Shown: piece by piece, positions 47,047 to 57,065 of the stretch
Layout of the letters: each line of letters opens with the position of its first letter
How positions within the stretch are numbered: the stretch's first letter is position 1
Program-made: the position numbers and the translations under genes
Assembly: GCF_021530565.1 (NCBI RefSeq)
Contig: NZ_JAKGBI010000013.1
Span: forward strand, 213,014 to 277,013
DNA length: 64,000 nt
Source of the DNA: Pseudoalteromonas sp. SMS1
GTDB taxonomy: Bacteria; Pseudomonadota; Gammaproteobacteria; Enterobacterales; Alteromonadaceae
Reading direction: 5' to 3'
Notes under the pieces: generated by a model
What the model was told of the DNA's origin: nothing
Seen by the model: the letters and a program-made list of their open reading frames with translations, nothing else
Database searches by the model: none

Positions 47047-49533
47047 TTATAGGTTCTCTTTGAACAACTTATAAATACGACGGTATTCGTCTAACCAACT
47101 TGATGGTTGAACAAATCCATGAGGCTCTACAGGGTAGATCGCTGTTTCGTAGTTTTCTTTCTCAAGTTCGATTAATCGCTGTACCAAACGCACAACATCT
47201 TGGAAGAACACATTGTCATCGATCATTGGCGCGTTGATCAACATTGGCTTGTTAAGACCTTCAGCGAAGTAAATTGGAGAACTGCGCTTATAAGCAATTG
47301 GATCATCTGCCGGGCGGTTAAGGATGTTTGACGTATACGGGTCATTGTAATATGCCCAATCAGTGACTGGACGAAGTGCGGCACCCGCTTGGAATAACTC
47401 TGGCTGAGTGAACAGTGCCATAAACGTCATGAAACCACCATATGAACCACCATACGTGCCTACCGCGCCTTCATCAACATTGGCATTGTTTGCCATCCAC
47501 TTAACACCATCTGCCAAATCTTGAATTTCAGGTGTACCCATCTGACGATAAATCGCGGTTCTCCAATCGCGGCCGTAACCTTTAGATGCACGATAATCCA
47601 TATCCATGACTACGTACCCTTCACTTGCAAGCAGTGAATGGAACATAAACTCACGGAAGTAACCAGACCAGCCCATATGCGAGTTTTGCAAATATCCGGC
47701 ACCGTGATTGAAAATAACCGCTTTGCGTTTTTTACCTGTTTCGCCCGGCTTGTAGTCTGCTGGATAATATACCTTCGCGTAGATTGGTTCATCGGTATGG
47801 CTTGAAGGCACTGCCACAATTTTTGGCGCGATCAGCTTTTTGTTAAGAAACTCATCAGACACAGTATTGGTCAGGCGCTTAGGTTGAGCACCAGGCTTTG
47901 CATCAGCTACATAGAGCTCGGTTGGCATCATGATAGTAGAGTGTCTAAGCAATAACTTCGACTCATCAGGGCTCAATGAGAAATCAGTCATACCATTTAA
48001 ATCTGTGATGGCTTCTTTTTTCTTTGATGCCACATCGACTGAATAGACTTCGTAGATACCAGGATGGTCAACATTCGCTTTAAAGAAGAACTTACTGTTG
48101 TCTTTAGTTAACTTCGGTTCAGATACAACAAATTTACCGGAAGTCAGTTGCTTGGCTTTTCCATCTATTGGTTTTACATAAAGATGACTGTAACCACTTT
48201 CTTCTGATAAGAAGTAAAGCGAGTCTTGACCGTTTAACCAGCCAAAGTCATTGTACGCATAGTTAACCCAAGCGCTATCATGTAGTCTATGCTGTGGTGT
48301 CAATTCGCCTTTTTCAAAGTCCATTGTAGTAAGCCAACGATCTTTGTTGTCCCATGCTTTGAACATTAACGCAGCTTGGTCGCCCTTACTGTTCCATTGT
48401 ATTGGAGATTGCGACCAGTACCAGTCACGCATTAGTTTAATAGCACGCGGTGACTTTTCAGATGTATAGCTCTCACCGATCGCTTCTGCGTTCTCTTTTC
48501 TTACCGCTGCCAGCACATCTTCATCAAAACCAGGCAGAGTTTCAAAGCCAACTGATTTTTGTGTGTCTTGTGCTAAATCTACATAGATCACTTCTACTTC
48601 TACTGGCTTGTTATCAGCAACTCGAGAACGCGCTGGTACCGGGTCGATGTTTCCATCTTGGCCAATATAATTTGGCATCATGTCTTTTTCTGTAGATTGC
48701 GAGTAAACATTGTGCTCACTTACGACTACTATCAGCTTGTCACCCTTTGGAGAAAGGCTCGCCTCAACAAGGTTCTTACCTTCACCAAGATAGACATGCT
48801 TGTTTGCAATAGATGGGTTCTGACTGTCAATTTCAGCTTTACGTGCTTCTGCGTCTAACGCATTTTTATGAGTCAGCGCGACATAATCGATAAGCTTGTG
48901 CTGTTCTTTTGCAATATAAGTACTAGGCGCTTGAGTCCCTTTCGGTTTGTTGCCATTGTGCAGCTTTACCAACTCAGTCGTTAGGCCCGTTTCGACATTA
49001 ACCGAGAAAAATGTGTTGTCTACACGGAATGCTAGCTCACCTGACAGCATAAATTGAACAATACGCTCTTGAGCAGAGCTTCTTGTTAGTTGCTTTATTT
49101 TATTGGTACGAAGATCTTTGACAAAGATGTTGCCTTGGAACGTATATGCCTGAAAACGACCGTCGGTAGAATATATCGCGTTCGCACTGCCGATTTCATG
49201 TAAATCAGTTAACGTAACTTGATTGATACCTTTATTACTATCAATTGCAAATGTGTCTCTTAGTTGATTACCTTTTTGCTTTTGATTGAAATAAATAGTG
49301 CTGCTATCAGCGCCCCAAAATGCACGCTCTGGTGTACGGCTAATCCAATCAGGATCTGCCATTGCTTGTTCTAATGTTATATTTTCACTACCAAAATCTA
49401 GTGGCGTTTGTACAACGGACGCTACCACTGGCGCGTCAGACATGGCAACGTCTGTATTTGATGTTTGGCTTGTTGTTTGACAACCTGTCAGCAGTAATCC
49501 TGCCACAGCAATGCTCAAAAGGGATTTTTTCAT
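47047..49533 (-). CDS. S9 family prolyl oligopeptidase/DPP-like lipoprotein
   Basis: The 828-residue protein starts with a lipoprotein signal (LLLTGC lipobox, Cys at about 18). The first 550 residues form a beta-propeller like DPP-IV, with DPDWISRTPERAFWG near the start. The C-terminal alpha/beta-hydrolase has nucleophile Ser697 in GGSYGGF, Asp773 in MIDDN and His805 in EPHGF. The enzyme would cut dipeptides, usually after Pro or Ala, in the periplasm or at the outer membrane. It is a single gene with its own terminator. Confidence 0.92.
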   Translation of the reverse strand: MKKSLLSIAVAGLLLTGCQTTSQTSNTDVAMSDAPVVASVVQTPLDFGSENITLEQAMADPDWISRTPERAFWGADSSTIYFNQKQKGNQLRDTFAIDSNKGINQVTLTDLHEIGSANAIYSTDGRFQAYTFQGNIFVKDLRTNKIKQLTRSSAQERIVQFMLSGELAFRVDNTFFSVNVETGLTTELVKLHNGNKPKGTQAPSTYIAKEQHKLIDYVALTHKNALDAEARKAEIDSQNPSIANKHVYLGEGKNLVEASLSPKGDKLIVVVSEHNVYSQSTEKDMMPNYIGQDGNIDPVPARSRVADNKPVEVEVIYVDLAQDTQKSVGFETLPGFDEDVLAAVRKENAEAIGESYTSEKSPRAIKLMRDWYWSQSPIQWNSKGDQAALMFKAWDNKDRWLTTMDFEKGELTPQHRLHDSAWVNYAYNDFGWLNGQDSLYFLSEESGYSHLYVKPIDGKAKQLTSGKFVVSEPKLTKDNSKFFFKANVDHPGIYEVYSVDVASKKKEAITDLNGMTDFSLSPDESKLLLRHSTIMMPTELYVADAKPGAQPKRLTNTVSDEFLNKKLIAPKIVAVPSSHTDEPIYAKVYYPADYKPGETGKKRKAVIFNHGAGYLQNSHMGWSGYFREFMFHSLLASEGYVVMDMDYRASKGYGRDWRTAIYRQMGTPEIQDLADGVKWMANNANVDEGAVGTYGGSYGGFMTFMALFTQPELFQAGAALRPVTDWAYYNDPYTSNILNRPADDPIAYKRSSPIYFAEGLNKPMLINAPMIDDNVFFQDVVRLVQRLIELEKENYETAIYPVEPHGFVQPSSWLDEYRRIYKLFKENL

Positions 49534-49664
49534 CAGAGCTCTTCTTTTAATTTATAAATCTGGCTAATTTAATCAGAAGACAAGGCAATATTCGACTGGT
49601 TTAAGACAAATAAACAAAGTTTTTAGCTTGGTGGCAGAGATTGGCTGAGCTCAGATGCTTTTTA

Positions 49665-49694
49665 AACAAAAAAAGGCCAGTAAAGCTACTGGCC
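49665..49694 (-). terminator. Terminator of the YeiH-type gene
   Basis: GGCCAGTA and TACTGGCC form a perfect 8-bp stem around a 4-base loop; leftward reading continues with seven T. Confidence 0.88.
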
Positions 49695-49811
49695 AAATAC
49701 TCTCTGCGCTCACATAGTCGTTGATAGACAACGAGTATGAAATGAGGCATATCCAAGCCTCATTAACTCAGACTGGCATAAAAATAAAAAGTTCAAAAAA
49801 ATTTAGTGAAT

Positions 49812-50768
49812 TTATTGAATAAATCCGTCAAAGATCAGCAAAAGCAAAATTGAGCTCACAATTATCCACAAAACAGTAGCCATAACAAAAGGTTGCCAAC
49901 CACACTGCTTGAGTACTTGCTTAGAAATTCCGGCGCCAATTAAAAATAATGTACCAACCAGTAACTCCTTCGCAATGGCATAAAATGCATGCCACACTGT
50001 ATTAAACTCAGGCATTAATGTGTTGATGGCAGCGGCAAGTAAAAAACCGACAATAAACAGTGGTATGCTCGTTCTTTCTTCTGAACGCCAAAATACACCA
50101 GCCAACGCGGTATAAGGCACTATCCACATCGCTCTTGTTAATTTAATTGTAGTTGCCATCGCCAGAGCGACTGGACCATACGCTGCTGCTGCACCTACCA
50201 CACTGCTGGTATCATGTATTGCCAATGCACTCCATAGTGCGAATTGACTCTCGGTTAGCCCAAAATAATGTCCAAGCCATGGAAAAATAAGTAATCCGAC
50301 AGCATTTAAAGAGAATACAATGGCCAACGCAACGGCTATTTCATCTTGCTTAGCTTTAATAACGGGTGCCATCGCTGCAATTGCGCTGCCGCCACAAATT
50401 GCCGTTCCAAATGAAATTAGCGTGCCCGTATTTCGATTTAATTTAAAAAGCTGGCTGAGAATTTCGCCTAAACCAATGATGGCTGTAATGCTGACGATGG
50501 TGAGTACTAGAGAGCTCCTACCGACTTCAATGACCTGCATCACATCTACGTTAAAGCCCAGCCCGACTACAGAAACTTTGAGTAGCCATTTTGAAAGCGT
50601 GGCACTTTGCTGCTCGAATGGGTTTTTTAAAAAAATGGCGAAGCCAATTCCCAAAAATAGTGCTAAGGCCGATCCTACAATCGGCGTAACACACACACCA
50701 AATAGAATAACAAACGCAATTTTCAAAATATGTGTGTTATTAAAATTTACGAGCTTAGTTTTGAACAT
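49812..50768 (-). CDS. YeiH/UPF0324-family putative sulfate exporter
   Basis: The 318-residue protein has about nine to ten membrane helices and the family block GTAICGGSAIAAMAPVIKAK, then ALWSALAIHDTSSVVGAAAA. YeiH-type proteins are predicted exporters of small anions; sulfate or sulfite is suggested for some. The gene follows purEK in the same direction but is separated by a perfect terminator, so it is transcribed alone. Confidence 0.85.
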   Translation of the reverse strand: MFKTKLVNFNNTHILKIAFVILFGVCVTPIVGSALALFLGIGFAIFLKNPFEQQSATLSKWLLKVSVVGLGFNVDVMQVIEVGRSSLVLTIVSITAIIGLGEILSQLFKLNRNTGTLISFGTAICGGSAIAAMAPVIKAKQDEIAVALAIVFSLNAVGLLIFPWLGHYFGLTESQFALWSALAIHDTSSVVGAAAAYGPVALAMATTIKLTRAMWIVPYTALAGVFWRSEERTSIPLFIVGFLLAAAINTLMPEFNTVWHAFYAIAKELLVGTLFLIGAGISKQVLKQCGWQPFVMATVLWIIVSSILLLLIFDGFIQ

Positions 50769-50783
50769 ACCAATTACACTTGT

Positions 50784-50813
50784 AAAAAAGCCGAGCTTAA
50801 GCTCGGCTTTTCT
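50784..50813 (-). terminator. Terminator of purEK
   Basis: The perfect palindrome GCCGAGCTTAAGCTCGGC (50790-50807) is flanked by A6 and T-rich DNA. Confidence 0.9.
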
Positions 50814-51961
50814 TAATTAAGAATGAGTGCATGACTGGTCTCTTGCACTCCGGGATAATCATCCTCAGGCAGTAACTCTGCGAGTTCTGCAAGTCGCTCC
50901 CCGAGTTGATGAAGGCTCTCTGCCGACACATTGATATGCCCCATTTTTCTGCCTGGTTTTGCGTCCTTCCCATACCAGTGACTCGTGCACCCGGGTACTG
51001 CTAGTACCGAATGAGGGATAGCACTTTGTCCTAACACATTAATCATCGCTGTAGGTCTAACTAGTTGTGTACATCCAACCGGTAAGCCTGTGATAGCTCG
51101 CATATGATTTTCAAACTGGCTGGTGTGACACCCCTGTTGCGTCCAATGACCTGAGTTATGAACTCGAGGTGCTATTTCATTAACCAGTAACTGCCCGCCA
51201 ACATCAAAAAATTCAATAGCTAACACGCCAACATAGTCCAATGCTGAAGCGAGTTTTTCAAACGCAGACTCTGCCTGACTTTGAATTGCGGCTTTTTCTT
51301 TACCCGCAACAGACAGGGTTAACACACCATTGGTATGTTGATTTTCAGTCAGTGGATAGACCTTGCATTCACCGTCTTTGCTACGAACCCCAATGATTGA
51401 CACTTCACGGTCAAATGGAATCATTTTCTCAGCTATAATAGAGTGCGGCGCGCTGTGTGTGCCAGAGGCAATAAAGCTTGCCATCTCAGACCAGATTTGT
51501 TCAACCTCATCTTTTGACTTTAGTCGCCATTGTCCCTTGCCATCGTATCCAGCCTGACAAGTTTTTATGACTAACGGCATGCCAAGTTGCTCTACTGCAG
51601 CCAAAAAGTGGCTCTTTTCTGTGATTAATGCATAAGGAGCACATGGAACTTGTGATTTGTCTAACAACGCTTTTTCTTTGCTACGGTCGCCCCCGGTGGC
51701 GATAGATTGCGCCCCTGGATAAAATTTACCGCTTGACTCGCAAACAGCCAGTACGTCGTCAGGAATGTGCTCAAATTCAGCAGTAATTGCGTATGCCCGC
51801 TCAACTTCTTGCGCTAAGGTTGAGTTTGAAACGTCTAACGTAACAGGATTAATAACTTGCTTTGTGCCTACATCATAAGCCAAAACTTCTATGCCTAGAT
51901 GAGTCGAGGAGAGACTCATCATTCTTGCCAGTTGCCCAGCACCTAAGACTAAGACTCTCAT
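50813..51961 (-). CDS. purK: 5-(carboxyamino)imidazole ribonucleotide synthase
   Basis: The 382-residue ATP-grasp enzyme makes N5-CAIR from AIR, bicarbonate and ATP in purine synthesis. Visible are VLGAGQLARMM, TAEFEHIP, the ATP-grasp IKTCQAGYDGKGQW, and NEIAPRVHNSGHWT. Its ATG is one base after the purE stop, so the two are translated together. Confidence 0.95.
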   Translation of the reverse strand: MRVLVLGAGQLARMMSLSSTHLGIEVLAYDVGTKQVINPVTLDVSNSTLAQEVERAYAITAEFEHIPDDVLAVCESSGKFYPGAQSIATGGDRSKEKALLDKSQVPCAPYALITEKSHFLAAVEQLGMPLVIKTCQAGYDGKGQWRLKSKDEVEQIWSEMASFIASGTHSAPHSIIAEKMIPFDREVSIIGVRSKDGECKVYPLTENQHTNGVLTLSVAGKEKAAIQSQAESAFEKLASALDYVGVLAIEFFDVGGQLLVNEIAPRVHNSGHWTQQGCHTSQFENHMRAITGLPVGCTQLVRPTAMINVLGQSAIPHSVLAVPGCTSHWYGKDAKPGRKMGHINVSAESLHQLGERLAELAELLPEDDYPGVQETSHALILN

Positions 51962-51962
51962 A

Positions 51963-52445
51963 TTATTCTGCTGGATTAGGGTTTGCTAGGATTGTGTCTG
52001 TTTGCTCTTTACGGAATGCTTCAACTTTCTCGAAGATTTCAGGTTGCTGACATCCAAGAATTTGAGCTGCTAGCAAGCCGGCGTTCGCAGCGCCTGCATC
52101 ACCAATTGCTAGAGTACCAACAGCAACGCCTTTAGGCATTTGGCAAATAGAGAGTAATGAATCTACGCCATTTAATGTTTTTGATTTCACAGGAACGCCC
52201 AGTACTGGCAAGCTTGTAAATGCAGCTGCCATACCTGGAAGGTGCGCTGCGCCGCCTGCGCCAGCGATAATAATTTTGATACCACGCTCTGCTGCCGTTG
52301 ATGCATAATCGGCCAGTAATTGAGGAGTGCGATGTGCTGAAACGACTTTTGTTTCATACTCGATGCCAAACTTATCTAACATATCCGCCGCATGTTGCAT
52401 TGTAGGCCAATCAGATTTTGAACCCATAATAATGCCAACCGTCAT
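51963..52445 (-). CDS. purE: N5-carboxyaminoimidazole ribonucleotide mutase
   Basis: The 160-residue class I PurE converts N5-CAIR to CAIR. The substrate loop [19 protein letters not shown], and [12 protein letters not shown] with its catalytic His are all present. GAGG lies about eight bases before the ATG. It leads the purEK operon. Confidence 0.95.
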   Translation of the reverse strand: MTVGIIMGSKSDWPTMQHAADMLDKFGIEYETKVVSAHRTPQLLADYASTAAERGIKIIIAGAGGAAHLPGMAAAFTSLPVLGVPVKSKTLNGVDSLLSICQMPKGVAVGTLAIGDAGAANAGLLAAQILGCQQPEIFEKVEAFRKEQTDTILANPNPAE

Positions 52446-52501
52446 AATAATTCCTCAATTCTAAATTAAACGATACTTACTACAGCGCTAAAGGGGTTGC
52501 G

Positions 52502-52521
52502 CCGAAAACGTGGCTATTATA
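52502..52521 (-). promoter_or_regulatory. purE: purE promoter -10 with possible PurR site
   Basis: A consensus TATAAT reads leftward at 52521-52516, about 70 bases before the purE start codon. Just after it, ACGTTTTCGG resembles half of the PurR box (8 of 14 positions). The -35 is poor. Confidence 0.4.
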
Positions 52522-52556
52522 CCCGAGAGAAAAGTTAAAGCGAACAGCATAAAGGT

Positions 52557-52579
52557 AAAAAACCGCAAAGTGCGGTTTT
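52557..52579 (-). terminator. Terminator of the small membrane protein gene
   Basis: AAAACCGCA and TGCGGTTTT form a 9-bp stem with a 3-base loop and T-run leftward. Confidence 0.85.
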
Positions 52580-52640
52580 AGAATGTAAATATATGGAGCA
52601 ACGAGCATTTTAATTTAGAACTCACTCGATTGTTGCGCTG

Positions 52641-52853
52641 TTATGCAACCTCCTCTTGATCAGAAAGCAGGGCCGGTTTTGATGCCGAAGCAGCCGCTTT
52701 CCAATGTGCAATGAAAGCGTTTGGTCCGAGTATCAAAAAAAGCAACGCTAACCCACCCGGAACTAGAACAACTTTAAGGACAGGCCCCAGTACATAACTA
52801 TAAAAAAATATAAAAGGTAAAAAAATTAAAGAACCTAATAATCGTAATATCAT
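52641..52853 (-). CDS. Small inner-membrane protein under TetR control
   Basis: A 70-residue protein with two hydrophobic segments (about 3-20 and 25-45) and a soluble C-terminal tail rich in Ala, Ser and Glu. The ATG at 52853 follows GGGAG by six bases; a TTG one codon earlier is possible. It diverges from the TetR gene across twin operators and is likely its only other target here. I recognise no family. Confidence 0.65.
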   Translation of the reverse strand: MILRLLGSLIFLPFIFFYSYVLGPVLKVVLVPGGLALLFLILGPNAFIAHWKAAASASKPALLSDQEEVA

Positions 52854-52871
52854 CAATATCTCCCTTACAAT

Positions 52872-52883
52872 TGAGCGCGCTCA
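52872..52883. promoter_or_regulatory. TetR operator, left copy
   Basis: Perfect 12-bp palindrome TGAGCGCGCTCA, 19 bases upstream of the small membrane gene. Confidence 0.75.
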
Positions 52884-52893
52884 TTTAATTTAG

Positions 52894-52905
52894 TGAGCGC
52901 GCTCA
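52894..52905. promoter_or_regulatory. TetR operator, right copy
   Basis: Identical palindrome TGAGCGCGCTCA, centre 22 bp (two helical turns) from the left copy. The GC-rich palindromes stand out in AT-rich DNA. An extended -10 (TGATATGCT, 52951-52959) for the rightward TetR gene lies downstream. Confidence 0.75.
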
Positions 52906-52988
52906 ATTTAGTCAAGAAAAAGATTATTTTTTAACTTTGAAAGTGTTTTGTGATATGCTTCCACTATTGTACAAAACATTGATTTAGT

Positions 52989-53513
52989 ATGAAAAAAAGA
53001 GAAAAAACAGCACAGAAGATTCTTGATGTAAGCTGGCAGTTATTTCAAGAGCTAGGCTACGCAGAAACCACAACCAGACAGATAGCCAATCATGCAGAAG
53101 TAGCCACTGGTACTGTTTTTAGTCATTTCCCAAATAAAATAGACATTTTAAAGTTGGCCATGCATCAGCAAATTGATGCCGTGATCGCCAATGCACATGC
53201 AGACAATGAACAGACAAGCCCCAGACTTAGATTGCGACACTATGCTAAATACCTATATCGCTTTTACTGTGAAAACAGAGCATTTAGTAAGGAGCTGCTC
53301 AAAGATTTAATGTGGCATAGTCAGTATTTTGATGAGCAATTAGATAGTTTCAAACAGATGTTATTTGAAGGCCACCGCTACGACGATATGAAAGCGTCAG
53401 CGATGATGGACTGTTATTTCATGACCTTAATTCAAGGGCTGAATAATGAAACGCTTTCCCCTGTTCAAATGGTATCTACATTAACGGCAAAACTTCAAAT
53501 GATACACACCTAA
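52989..53513 (+). CDS. TetR/AcrR-family transcriptional regulator
   Basis: The 174-residue protein has a TetR DNA-binding domain: KILDVSWQLFQELGYAETTTRQIA and the recognition helix TGTVFSHFPNKIDILK (shown in parts). The C-terminal domain is helical with no named ligand type. Twin palindromes at 52872 and 52894 are the likely operators, giving control over itself and the divergent small membrane protein. Confidence 0.88.
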   Translation: MKKREKTAQKILDVSWQLFQELGYAETTTRQIANHAEVATGTVFSHFPNKIDILKLAMHQQIDAVIANAHADNEQTSPRLRLRHYAKYLYRFYCENRAFSKELLKDLMWHSQYFDEQLDSFKQMLFEGHRYDDMKASAMMDCYFMTLIQGLNNETLSPVQMVSTLTAKLQMIHT

Positions 53514-53624
53514 ACTCTATGTATGATGTGTTCTTTGTGAAATATACTTCGCCACAGGTTTGCTCAAACTACATTCCCTTCCTAAGCTTACAATTGCGCT
53601 GTAATACAAAGTTCTACTCCTATT

Positions 53625-55412
53625 GTGAAAATATTCTTAGTGTTTTTACTATGCTGTGGTTGGGTTGCCAGTGGCAGTGAACTAATAAAAACTAGCCAAC
53701 CCAAAAAGTATGAAAACCTCAGCTCTCAAAGCCAATATATCCAAGACAATAACTTTGGTATTGTTGACGTACTCTCACTGCCAGAATCTGCTTGGACCGC
53801 GAATAATGACGACAATCTAAACTTAGGCTACACATCTCAAAGTTATTGGGTCAAAGTAAATTTTGTCCTACCTACTAGCCCACACCCATACGTCCTTGAA
53901 ATCGCTTACCCTGTTCTCGATAGTCTTAAGCTTTATTTAATTTCAGCAGACAAGGTCATCAATTATTCAAAGCTGGGAGATAAACAAACTTTCTCAGACA
54001 GGCCTATTCAGCATCACAACTATTTAGTTCCTATTGAGTCCGACGTTTCTGGCGAACTTGAACTTTATATCAAAGTAAACTCCTCGAGTGCGATTCAACT
54101 ACCTGTTAGGCTTTGGTCACAACAAGCTTTTTACGAGTCAGATCAGCTTAACATGCTATTCCTTGGCATCTATTTTGGCTTAATGAGCGTCATGGCAGTT
54201 TACAACTTACTTATGTACTTCTCGTTGAAAGATAAAACACAGCTCTATTATGTTGTGTATGTCAGCGCGATAATTGCTTTTTATTTCAGCCTTTCAGGAC
54301 TTGGCTTTAGATACCTCTGGCAAAATAGTTTGTGGTGGAACGATCAATCAATTTTGTTTTTTTTAATTTCAGCGGTGTTGGCCGGCACCTTGTTTATTGT
54401 CAGACTGCTAGAACTGAAAAAACACAGCCGCATTTTGTATTATGGCTGTATTTTTATCGCGTCAGTGGGAGTAATGTTGTTGTTCTTATCTATATTTTTT
54501 TCATACGGCGTCATGATAAGAGTCATCATTGCATATGCTTCGCTCGCTTGCTTGTGGGGAGTCATCACCAGAACCGTTCGGCTATTTGAGGGCTCTCATT
54601 TTTCTACCTATTACTCGCTGGCATGGAATGCCGCCTTATGCGGGGGTATCATTCTCGCAGCAAACAAATTCAACTTTATACCGAGTAACTGGTTTACTGA
54701 ACACGCGTTAACAATTGGTACCTCAATTGAGGTAGCTTGCTTGTCTTTTGCGATGGCGGAACGCATTAATTCCGAGCGCAAAAAACGGTTTATCGCACAA
54801 GCAAAGAGTATGTCAGAGATTAGAAAGGCCAATCAGTTACTTGAGGTAGAAGTTGAATCTAGAACTAGGGAATTACAAGATGCCTACGACAAACTCAAAC
54901 ACACTTCAAGGATAGACGAACTAACCCAAGTTTTTAATCGCCGAAGCTTAAATGAGGCACTAAATACTGAATGTCTTCGCGCAAAACGGTTTGGACACTC
55001 CATCAGTGTATTAATGGTAGATATTGACCACTTTAAAAAGGTCAATGATACGTATGGGCATCAATGCGGAGATAAATGCCTCGCTCATGTAGCTAATTTA
55101 TTGAAAGACGCATGCACAAGGGCCGGAGATACCATTGCAAGATATGGCGGCGAAGAGTTTTGTATTTTACTCCCCGAATGTAACGAGCATGACGCATTGG
55201 AGTTAGGAGAAATTATTCGCAAACGCGCTCAAGCAACTGCCTTTAGATTTGAAAATAGTACAATAAAAATGACGGTTAGTATCGGTGTAACAACTGCTTG
55301 GGGACAATCTTTGGAACCTCATATACTGATAAAACAAGCAGACATGGCGTTGTATTTTGCCAAACAGCACGGTAGAAACCAGGTATCACTCGGTTCTACA
55401 TTAGATACCTAA
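53625..55412 (+). CDS. 7TM-DISM diguanylate cyclase
   Basis: The 595-residue protein starts at a GTG and has a signal peptide, a periplasmic 7TMR-DISMED2-type domain (about 25-165, with LGYTSQSYWVKVNF), seven membrane helices (about 175-380), a short coiled coil (AKSMSEIRKANQLLEVEVES) and a GGDEF domain. The active site is GGEEF at 508-512, and the I-site RAGD lies five residues before it, so feedback inhibition by c-di-GMP is expected. The DISM domain usually binds extracellular carbohydrates or other small ligands. It is a single gene. Confidence 0.9.
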   Translation: MKIFLVFLLCCGWVASGSELIKTSQPKKYENLSSQSQYIQDNNFGIVDVLSLPESAWTANNDDNLNLGYTSQSYWVKVNFVLPTSPHPYVLEIAYPVLDSLKLYLISADKVINYSKLGDKQTFSDRPIQHHNYLVPIESDVSGELELYIKVNSSSAIQLPVRLWSQQAFYESDQLNMLFLGIYFGLMSVMAVYNLLMYFSLKDKTQLYYVVYVSAIIAFYFSLSGLGFRYLWQNSLWWNDQSILFFLISAVLAGTLFIVRLLELKKHSRILYYGCIFIASVGVMLLFLSIFFSYGVMIRVIIAYASLACLWGVITRTVRLFEGSHFSTYYSLAWNAALCGGIILAANKFNFIPSNWFTEHALTIGTSIEVACLSFAMAERINSERKKRFIAQAKSMSEIRKANQLLEVEVESRTRELQDAYDKLKHTSRIDELTQVFNRRSLNEALNTECLRAKRFGHSISVLMVDIDHFKKVNDTYGHQCGDKCLAHVANLLKDACTRAGDTIARYGGEEFCILLPECNEHDALELGEIIRKRAQATAFRFENSTIKMTVSIGVTTAWGQSLEPHILIKQADMALYFAKQHGRNQVSLGSTLDT

Positions 55413-55448
55413 AAGGCAGGCATTTAAGCCCACCTATTTGCACTGTAG

Positions 55449-57065
55449 CTAGGCCAGCCGTTTACAAGTTCGTTCAGATGTATATTTTGGACAATACCAA
55501 ATGCTGTTTTGGGCACCTTCATACACTCTTTGTTGAACCTTTTTAGCGGCTAAAATACTGGCAACAGCAAAACCGATAGCTGCAATTTCGACCCCATAAT
55601 CCGCTGTAGATGAGGGTGTCCATAAAGGCATTTGTGGTATTAGACCAAGTAATGACGTTATGGGGACCATCAAGCAAAGTGCTGCAAACCCATACAACCC
55701 TATAATGCTAAATCGGGCTGCACCGTATCCAAATGCAGTCAGTATTGACGCAAAAAACAACGCATAGTAGACCCACATGTAGGCAATGTTTATATTCACA
55801 TCAATGAGCATAATCCATTTACTAGCGGCAAATGCACCGGCAATCCCCATCGCACAACCCAAACATACACCCACAGTGAGATTAGCCATAAAATGGCTTG
55901 ATTTACTTTGCTCGGTGCTTTGTTTTTTTCGGCGTTTTTCTAACCAAATTAAGTTACCGCTATAAAATAGAAATGCGCCACCAAGACCCATTATAAAATA
56001 TAGCCAGCGACCAAGTTCGCCACCATAGCTTCCAAAATGAAGACCAAAAAATGTGGTGACTACAGCGCCCCAAACGCCTTGTTGTCCATTACCATTGGTA
56101 ACACTACTGGTATCAATTTCCAAAGTGTATGGGTTCATAAATATAAAATCAGTGTGCGGGCCTCTCATTAATGACTTGTCGTTAACGATTGAGATACTCG
56201 CAGATGGGTGCGCTCCAGTGAGTCCACGAAAATTGATGCTACTAACCGAAAAACCAGGCGCATATTGCGCTACTTTGGTATGGATTTCATTTAAACTAGG
56301 TAACTCACTCAGTTCGTAGCGAATTTCTGGGTGTTGTTCTTCCCCACCAAAGAGCGGTTTATCGCCGTAAACCTGACTTAACCCACCATAAAACAAGTCA
56401 TGAAAAGAAAAAACCACCACAGTGATAGCGATTATTATATGGAACGGAAAACTGGCTACCCCTACGAGATTATGGCTATCTAACCAAAACCGATTGGCGC
56501 CCTTTTCTTTTCTCAGTGCAAAGAAACTTTTCACTAAACTGGGTAACAAAAAGATTAAACCGGAGATTAAGGCAATGAAATACAAAAATGCCGCGATACC
56601 TAAAATGTACACTCCAGCTTGGTCATGTCCAACCTCTCCGATGATACCTGCACTGCGATGTAGATAATCTACTAACATCGACAGTTCATTAACATGCCTA
56701 AGCGCTGTAACTAATTCGCCCTGTTCATCCAACGTGCCATGCCACATCGTATCATCAAGAGAAAAACCTCTCGCAGAGCCTTGACCATACCAGTATATTG
56801 GCGAACTATCGGGTTCATAATTTATCGTGACATTGTTTAAAGTTTCGGGGTATTGAGTAAAAACTAACTCTAATAGCGTATCTTGTTGTGCTGGCTGAAT
56901 TTGATTCATTTGGTAATGTGGCGGTGTTGCCCAGTCGTCTATTTCACTGCCAAACATCGTTAATGCGCCAGCAAAAAAGCCAATAAACAACAACAAACCG
57001 GCACTAATACCGGTCCATGTGTGCACACTCTGATAGGTTCTTAATACATCGGCTCTTATCTTCAT
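55449..57065 (-). CDS. PepSY-associated membrane protein, iron-siderophore reductase type
   Basis: The product is about 538 residues from the ATG at 57065, preceded by AAGGAA and overlapping the upstream gene by four bases. It has at least eight membrane helices and the PepSY_TM pattern: TYQSVHTWTGISAGLLLFIGF, LHRSAGIIGEVGH, DSHNLVGVASFPFH and FFGLHFGSYGG with several paired His that could hold heme. Such proteins reduce ferric siderophores at the inner membrane. It ends a three-gene operon with DUF3325-type genes and a Fur-like box in front, as is usual for siderophore uptake loci, although no TonB receptor is next to it. Confidence 0.85.
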   Translation of the reverse strand: MKIRADVLRTYQSVHTWTGISAGLLLFIGFFAGALTMFGSEIDDWATPPHYQMNQIQPAQQDTLLELVFTQYPETLNNVTINYEPDSSPIYWYGQGSARGFSLDDTMWHGTLDEQGELVTALRHVNELSMLVDYLHRSAGIIGEVGHDQAGVYILGIAAFLYFIALISGLIFLLPSLVKSFFALRKEKGANRFWLDSHNLVGVASFPFHIIIAITVVVFSFHDLFYGGLSQVYGDKPLFGGEEQHPEIRYELSELPSLNEIHTKVAQYAPGFSVSSINFRGLTGAHPSASISIVNDKSLMRGPHTDFIFMNPYTLEIDTSSVTNGNGQQGVWGAVVTTFFGLHFGSYGGELGRWLYFIMGLGGAFLFYSGNLIWLEKRRKKQSTEQSKSSHFMANLTVGVCLGCAMGIAGAFAASKWIMLIDVNINIAYMWVYYALFFASILTAFGYGAARFSIIGLYGFAALCLMVPITSLLGLIPQMPLWTPSSTADYGVEIAAIGFAVASILAAKKVQQRVYEGAQNSIWYCPKYTSERTCKRLA

